A stretch of 64,000 nt of DNA. Origin: Maniola hyperantus. Taxonomy: Eukaryota; Arthropoda; Insecta; Lepidoptera; Nymphalidae. Shown piece by piece: positions 58,820 to 64,000 of this stretch. The first letter of the stretch is position 1. Each line of letters starts with the position of its first letter. The notes below the pieces were generated by a model. The model was given only the letters and a program-made list of their open reading frames with translations, was not told where the DNA came from and did not search any database. The translations under genes and the position numbers were made by a program. The stretch lies in assembly GCF_902806685.2 (NCBI RefSeq), contig NC_048539.1, positions 1,872,501 to 1,936,500 of the forward strand, in the 5' to 3' direction.

Positions 58820-60262
58820 GCCAGAGCATAGCCAGCCTCGCTCTCATGCAGAATTCCAAAGCCCGCAGCCAAGCGTGCAGCATTGCGTCGGAACATTCGA
58901 GAAAAGAAAGATAAATGTGAGCACTATGTTCGACTATGTTCGAATCGTGTTCGAATATAAGTATTTCCCAGTTGGTTTAGTACAGTCCTTATTACGACAG
59001 ATCCACCTATTCATACAACGATCTAACACCACATGAAGACTGATTTCTAATCTTGTGGAAACTCAATTTGTTATCTCGTGGCAAAAATAATTGTTCAACA
59101 AAAACTCATCTACCTACATTACGGTTACTCTTTTTACAAAAAGAACACTGAACTGCATCAAAACCGATGTTTTTGGTTTTCGATAAGTTTTAACTTTTCG
59201 CACAGTAGGTACACTCTGTGATCCTAATTTTCACTCAGAAAACCGCGTGATTGGAAAGTACTATGACTAAGACTACGCTTTCTAGTCTTAAACTGCGAGT
59301 TTAAATTGCGGGTATCTTGGTGAGATACTTCATGAAGTGACTAATGGACCGACATAGATGTTCTTAATCTCAATGTCTACCTCTCGTGGGCACAGTGGAA
59401 TAAATTCCGTTTTAAAATTGATCTAAGACTGATCATAACAAAAACCTTTTGTACAAGTTCCACTTTACGAAACTACCTCCCGGCTATGCCATCGGTTGAG
59501 GTTACGAACATGATCAACTTTTTTACACCATGCATCAACATCATTAAAAATCGAGACCAAAAATAAAGACATCTACGTTCCACTAATTGTACGACACCGA
59601 CTAGCACGCCTTTGTTCATTATTCAATTTACGTGAATTACTTTTATACTTAAATCGATTAGTAGATTTAGACGACGGCATTATTAATTCACAAAAACACG
59701 TAGGGTAGACGTGAAAACTTTTAGACAAAAATTCAATTTGGATAAACACACTTGAACTAGATACGTTCGCGTGGCCAATACGTGCTTAGCCATAAAGCCA
59801 AAGGTTTAGGTACTTGATTTTAAAGATTTAATTGCAGTGACTTCATCTTGTGCGGAACAAGGTGCGGAAACGGGAGTGTTGCATTCTGTTTGAACGGTCA
59901 CAGTGTTACGGAGACGATAAATATTACACTCGCGTGTAGTTACTACCGAGGTTAAACTATTTTCGACAAGTCTCGACACGTTTTACTATCGCGGAGTATT
60001 GAGTGTAACGTTTGGATAAAAACACGACTAAGTGCGTGATCTCGCGACCTATATCTAGGCCCTGCTGTTTCACATCAACGTGGTCTGCTTCGAAAACTTC
60101 GAGTTTGATCACGGCACATCACGGCTACGATCGCGGTTACGATACCCGCGATCCGACATTGTACAAGAAAAACAACAAAAATTTAAAGGTTAGAATTTTG
60201 TTCCAATTTAAGCAAACTGATTGTCAGTGACTAGATTTTAACTATAGTGGGCTATTGAATAG
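58820..60262. other. LTR element interior where gag would lie
   Basis: 1.44 kb between the minisatellite and the PBS. No gag motif and no minus-strand frame of 60 codons or more. Its text does not resemble any other repeat in the window. Either a fully decayed leader/gag or captured host DNA. Confidence 0.45.
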
Positions 60263-60277
60263 GAATCCCACTTCTGA
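60263..60277 (-). promoter_or_regulatory. Primer-binding site, tRNA-Leu
   Basis: TCAGAAGTGGGATTC on the minus strand, 2 bases inside the 5' LTR border, is the complement of the acceptor/T-arm of an insect tRNA-Leu ending CCCACTTCTGACA. The match starts a few bases in from the tRNA 3' CCA, a displacement reported for some Gypsy-group elements. Confidence 0.65.
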
Positions 60278-60279
60278 AT

Positions 60280-60535
60280 TTTAGGTACAGAAGTAAAATT
60301 CAATTAAAAAAAAACACAATTTATTAACACAAAACCAAATACTTTTACAATTATCAAACTTTTAATGATTGGAACAAAATTTAACACGAAAGACACAAAA
60401 AGTAAAAGTCAGTAATAAAGAAAAACATAATTCAAACCAGACCACGATGAATACAGCACAAAAATCAGTAGCGAAATGAGCCTCGTACTTGGGCGCACCT
60501 CGCTTTTATAGGCGACTACCGCCTACAATCTAAGA
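60280..60535 (-). repeat. 5' LTR with promoter
   Basis: Same 256 bp as 55378-55633. CTATAAAAG (TATA) at 60503-60511 and AATAAA at 60320-60325 give a U3-R-U5 order on the minus strand. Transcription would begin roughly 25-30 bp downstream of the TATA box. Confidence 0.9.
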
Positions 60536-60540
60536 TTATA

Positions 60541-60671
60541 TTATCAAGTCAGTTGTTTTAGTACCTAAGTATAAAATTTTACATGATCAACCCATCGTCT
60601 CCCAACCCATCAGTGGTTTTAGTATAAAATTCTCATTTCACCAAAATTGATAGAATTCGAGCATCAAACAC
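60541..60671. other. Unassigned sequence
   Basis: Contains two short SINE-1-like scraps (GATCAACCCATCGTC, CAACCCATCAGTGG). Confidence 0.3.
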
Positions 60672-60842
60672 TTTAGAATTGAAGTAATACGGACTTTAAC
60701 CACCTTCTTTTAAAGTTCAAGTTCGTCAATTCATCTACAGCAACGCTCCTAGTAGAAACCTTATGAAATTAAAATCGGTGGTACTGAATTCTTGACATTA
60801 AAATATCTAGAATATTTAGGTGTATTTTATATTATGACGTTG
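60672..60842 (+). mobile_element. Diverged interior of the long-TIR MITE
   Basis: TTAAAGTTCAAGTTCGTCAA, CTACAGCAACGCTCC and ATGAAATTAAAATCGGTGGT align with AAAGCTCAAGTTTGTCTAC, CTACAGCCAGCGCTCC and CGAAATTAAAATCAGTGGC of 9929-10217. The TIRs are not preserved. Confidence 0.5.
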
Positions 60843-60984
60843 TTGGTTTCATGGTTGGTTGGATGTTCAAAGTTTGTAGCAGTAAACCATCAGTAAACAT
60901 GTTATTTTAACTAAACAACTACCCATTTCTCTCATATGTTATGAGAAGAACGATTAATTTTATTAATCAGTACAGTATTAGCTC

Positions 60985-61130
60985 ACGTAATTTTTGTTAT
61001 TTCAACACGAACCCATAAAAGCTTTGGCGAGTTACCAAGTTTTGTATCTCTTTTTGTTATCTGCTAAAACCACGCGTTATGGTTGCCGTCTATTGAATAT
61101 TTATGGGGGCAAGGTTTATGTTTTGTTTTC
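60985..61130 (+). repeat. Direct repeat unit (pairs with 63128)
   Basis: TTTTTGTTATTTCAACACGA, CCATAAAAGCTTTGGCGAGT and GTATCTCTTTTTGTTATC recur with changes at 63128-63250. Confidence 0.6.
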
Positions 61131-61286
61131 TATGTGTTTTGATGAAATTTCCGTACGCCCATTCATATAGCCTTTTCCTGACGACCCTTTGATATTGTGC
61201 AGTTTCGAATGAGATTTGATTATCGAATTCTAATCTATTTACTTCAGGACCTACTCATATATTGTCAATTGTTGGATTTGTAAGAC

Positions 61287-61501
61287 TTTGTAAGACGCGT
61301 GGACTACACAAATTTCAAACCCCTATTTCACCCCCTTAGAGGTTGTATTTTCAAAAATCCTTTCTTAGCGGATGCCTACGTTATAGTAGTTATCTGCATG
61401 CCAAATTTCAGCCCGATTCACCCAGTATTTTGTGAGCTGTGCGTTGAAAGATCCGTCAGTCAGTCAGTCACCAAAGGAAATTTCCCTTTTATTATATAAT
61501 A
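61287..61501 (-). mobile_element. Helitron-like family A, CTAG end missing
   Basis: CGTGGACTACACAAATTTCA ... TTTCCCTTTTATTATATAAT, joined directly to a different element that starts CTAGCGACCCGCCCCGG. Confidence 0.65.
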
Positions 61502-61970
61502 CTAGCGACCCGCCCCGGCTTCGCATGGGTGCAACGTAGATACTAAAGGTACGGACAGACGTGCTAAAAAAAAGCGTGCTTTTATGCTAGCTTAATGTTA
61601 GCATGCTCATGCAACTGTTCACATTTGCCAGCAATAAGCATGCTTAAATAAACTGTAGAGTTATATGTTGTATGTTGTACTGAGTACATGCTAATAAGCA
61701 AACCCTGTTCAGACGCGCTCGGAGCACGCCCCCTTCTACCCGCGCCTCAGGTAGCATGCTCGAAAATCAAACGTCGGTTGATTTTTGAGCATGCTCGAAA
61801 TAAGCATGCTCATTACATGACACACGTGCTACTAATGAGCACTTGCTCAATAAAAGCATGCTTTCGTGCTAGTAATGAGCACGTCTGTCCGTACCTTAAT
61901 GTGGTGTCAGATCCACTCGTGTGGTGTCACCGCCGCCTCCGTCTCGTTTTGTTGCGCGTTAGTTTTAATC
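61502..61970 (-). mobile_element. Helitron-like fourth variety, split by a MITE
   Basis: CTAGCGACCCGCCCCGGCTT, CGCATGGGTGCAACGTAGAT, then the MITE at 61547-61896, then GTGGTGTCAGATCCACTCG. The right border is not determined. Confidence 0.35.
61547..61896. mobile_element. MITE, 350 bp, TAA target duplication, GCATGC-rich
   Basis: Ends AGGTACGGACAGACGTGCT and AGCACGTCTGTCCGTACCT with TAA at 61544-61546 and 61897-61899. The interior is full of AGCATGCT / GAGCATGCTC words and TGAGCAC / GTGCTCA-like pairs, so it can fold many ways. TAA fits PIF/Harbinger. Non-coding. Confidence 0.8.
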
Positions 61971-62817
61971 TTACGATATTTCATATTATTTTGATTTTGT
62001 GATATCTCGTAAGATATTATTCTAAATTAAATGATGTTAAGGGCATTTTTGGTCTAAATTGAATATTACAGATCATTAACTATTTTATTTTGAAAAGTAT
62101 TTATAGTGTGCCAGTAAAACACCCTCGAAAGTAAGCCTTTGTTTCAGATCACATTTGAAAATCCTAAAATCGAGTATTGTGTAACTCTATGGGTACAGTT
62201 AAAGCTCGATACTTTTGACTACCATGAGCAGTTAATGGGGCAAACCCGGGCATAAAGAAATGCAACCTTGGAAAAGGCACCAATGTTTACCGCAAGCTTG
62301 CGTAAATCTGCATTTAACTGGCCAGGGAAACGTAGACACGTGACATAGTTGCTGAAACCAAATGATTCAAATCCCCATACGTCGGAGTATGTAACCTTAA
62401 AGTCCTGAAGCAGATATCGTACAACGCTTCGATGTCTATACAAAATGATTGTAAATGAGGTAAATTTTAAAGTTACGAGCCTTAAAGATTCCTATTTTAA
62501 CATCTTTCAGGCGCCATAAATACTTATAACAACCACTCAGGGCCGGCCGAGTGGCATATTTAGCTTCAGAGAGTTGCCCTCTATCGTATGAACCCGACAA
62601 AATCCATATCGGTGATGGTCACCAAATTTGTTGTGACCCACGGATCAGTCAGAATCAGCAGTATTAAACTTCGTTTCTGAGAGGCATCAGTCATTAAGAG
62701 ATTTAATGAAAATTAGTTAAATATAGATTAGACCTAATTTAATGAACGTCTCTGAGTGCGGCCGTTTGAAAGTTGAAAACTAATTATTTGACCATTTAAT
62801 TTTTTTTTTTTGTAAAT
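61971..62817. other. Unassigned sequence
   Basis: TAATCTTACGATATTTCATA and TGATATCTCGTAAGATATTA (61957-62015) form an imperfect palindrome. TTTAAAGTTACGAGCCTTAA at 62465 matches inverted text near 20165-20205. No gene recognised. Confidence 0.35.
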
Positions 62818-62883
62818 ACTTACCTGCCAAATTTCATGATTATAGGTCAACGGGAAGTACCCTCTAGATATCTTGACAGACAC

Positions 62884-62937
<54 letters not shown>

Positions 62938-62985
62938 AAGGCAGGCAGATAGACAACCAACGAAGTGATTCCTAAAAGTCGCATT
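62818..62985 (+). repeat. Family B fragment with expanded CAGA microsatellite
   Basis: CTGCCAAATTTCATGATTAT, CAACGGGAAGTACCCTCTAG, then about fourteen uninterrupted ACAG units at 62886-62937. The longest simple tract of the family here. Confidence 0.75.
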
Positions 62986-63127
62986 GTGTGTTCCATTGAA
63001 CCAGTTTGGTGCGAATCGCTAAAAGTTAGCCATTTTGGATGCATTATCGCTACGAGTTCTGTTTGTTACAGCCTTAAAAACCTTTTGATTTGTACTCCAG
63101 TGCCGCGAGTGATATCGGGACGAAGTA

Positions 63128-63250
63128 ATTTTTATTATTTCAACACGGGCCCATAAAAGCATTGGCATGTCACCAAGTTCTGTATCTCTTTTTATCTCCT
63201 AAAACCCGGCGTGCTGGTTAACGCTTATTGAATATGTACGTTTGCAGACT
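63128..63250 (+). repeat. Direct repeat unit (pairs with 60985)
   Basis: TTTTTATTATTTCAACACGG, CCATAAAAGCATTGGCATGT, GTATCTCTTTTTATCTCC and TATTGAATATGTACG. Confidence 0.6.
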
Positions 63251-63361
63251 TTTTATGAATTCTGTTTGGGTATGACATATTATTTGATACAGGTAAAGTA
63301 AAACTTATTTCTCTATCGAGTTATAAACATCTTTTTGCATTAAAACTGTTTATAACAGAAA

Positions 63362-63500
63362 GAAAAACTGGCCATGTTCAAGTCAGACTCGCGCACTGAA
63401 GGTTCCGTACTGCAGTCGTATTTTCTCGACATTTTGCACGATAAATCAAAAACTATTATGCATAATAATAAAATAAATTTGTTTTAGGATGTATAGGTAA
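63362..63500 (+). repeat. Family B 5' fragment
   Basis: AAAAACTGGCCATGTTCAAG, GTTCCGTACTGCAGTCGTAT and GACATTTTGCACGATAAATC. Confidence 0.65.
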
Positions 63501-63539
63501 ATACATTTTGATTCAATACAATGGTCAATATTATTGTGT

Positions 63540-63682
63540 TACTTTAACGGTGAAGGAAAACATCGTGAGGAAACCTGCCTAAAAGTTCTCCATAATGTTC
63601 TCAAAGGTATGTTAAGTCTGCCAATCCACACTTGACCAGCGTGGTAGACTATGGTCATTCCCATTCTGAGAGGAGGAGGATT
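63540..63682 (+). mobile_element. SINE-1 fragment (body)
   Basis: TTACTTTAACGGTGAAGGAA, CATCGTGAGGAAACCTGCCT and CCAGCGTGGTAGACTATGGT. No head, truncated tail. Confidence 0.7.
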
Positions 63683-63699
63683 TGGAACTTTATAATTTC

Positions 63700-63938
63700 T
63701 ATATTTCTGGTCTGGTCTGGTGGGAGGCCTCGGCCGTGGCTAGTTACCACCCTACCGGCAAAGCCGTACCGCCAAGCGATTTAGCGTTCCGGTACAATGC
63801 CGTGTAGAAACCAAAGGTTTAATAAAAACTGCCATACTCCTTCCAGGTTAGCCCGCTCCCACCTTAGACTGCATCGTCACTTACCATCAGGTGAGATTGC
63901 AGTCAAGGGCTAACTTGAATCTGAATTTAAAAAAAAAA
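63700..63938 (+). mobile_element. SINE-2, 3' two-thirds with poly(A)
   Basis: TCTGGTCTGGTCTGGTGGGA, GCGATTTAGCGTTCCGGTAC and TCAGGTGAGATTGCAGTCAA, ending TTGAATCTGAATTT plus A10. Confidence 0.8.
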
Positions 63939-63976
63939 CAGACAGACACACTTTCGCATTTATAATATTAGTATGG
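63939..63976 (-). mobile_element. Helitron-like family F 5' end
   Basis: ACAGACACACTTTCGCATTT and ATAATATTAGTATGGA. Only the last 38 bp. The window closes with GTTGTGATAG, the likely start of another SINE-1 head. Confidence 0.6.
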
Positions 63977-64000
63977 AGTATGGATTTAAAGTTGTGATAG

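Larger units (their letters stand above)
55373..60540 (-). mobile_element. Gypsy-type LTR retrotransposon, non-autonomous, with TTATA duplications
   Basis: LTRs at 55378-55633 (3') and 60280-60535 (5'), element on the minus strand. Target duplication TTATA at 55373-55377 and 60536-60540. PBS at 60263-60277, purine-rich tract just inside the 3' LTR. Internal 4.65 kb: no gag found, scattered Gypsy pol remnants at 56503-57560, and two minisatellites. The LTRs differ at one visible base, so insertion is recent relative to the decay of pol; movement must have used proteins from another element. Confidence 0.9.

Noticed and set aside
58029..59036. 335-codon open frame (and two overlapping long frames) as a gene
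   Set aside because: Produced by a 68-bp stop-free tandem repeat that keeps all three frames open. No unique domain, no codon periodicity and no conserved start.
62886..62955. CRISPR-like array in CAGA/CTGA repeats
   Set aside because: Simple microsatellite without spacers, and the genome is eukaryotic.

Overview
The window is repeat-rich, AT-rich DNA of a moth or butterfly (Lepidoptera). I base this on the repeat families: tRNA-derived SINEs with ATCATG or poly(A) tails, Helitron-like elements ending GCGAGCATAAGCTAG, RTE-type LINE ends with (GATGAT)n tails, a Jockey-clade LINE, and a CR1/Daphne-type LINE end. No host protein-coding gene could be supported on either strand. The only long intact coding sequence belongs to a retrotransposon. 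Family names rest on protein motifs, terminal structures and copy-to-copy comparison inside the window; no database search was possible.

Layout. 1-9.2 kb: RTE, R1/Jockey-like and other LINE ends, SINE copies, a directly repeated 200-bp block, small foldback elements, and four full or partial copies of a repeat called family B here. 9.9-14.4 kb: a 289-bp long-TIR MITE with a 5-bp target duplication, a SINE, a CR1/Daphne LINE end, a cluster of Helitron-like copies, and a 532-bp MITE flanked by TTA. 15-22 kb: SINEs, a locally repeated block split by a Helitron, a CG/GT alternating tract, and several MITE families, one split by a SINE and one cut at its end by a Helitron. 23.2-28.1 kb: a Jockey LINE on the minus strand (ORF1 with one frameshift, ORF2 intact) inserted into the tail of a SINE with an 11-bp target duplication. 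28-54 kb: further Helitron-like, family B, SINE, MITE and RTE fragments, several of them nested or tandem, plus a decayed retroelement C-terminus near 50 kb.

54.5-60.5 kb: an RTE fragment, then a 5.2-kb LTR retrotransposon on the minus strand. Its two 256-bp LTRs differ at one visible base and are flanked by TTATA. It has a primer-binding site complementary to tRNA-Leu, yet its Gypsy-type pol is a wreck with no integrase core, and no gag is visible. It carries two minisatellites, one of ten 68-bp GC-rich units with a 4-unit higher-order period. 60.5-64 kb: Helitron-like ends, a 350-bp MITE with TAA duplications, a CAGA microsatellite and a SINE.

The parts do not form a pathway. The window reads as a record of successive insertions whose order can be worked out from nesting: SINE then Jockey; MITE then Helitron; MITE then SINE; Helitron then MITE. 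The best candidates for something new are the recently moved but coding-dead LTR element with its higher-order minisatellite, and the Helitron-like elements, whose borders and tandem joins can be read directly.
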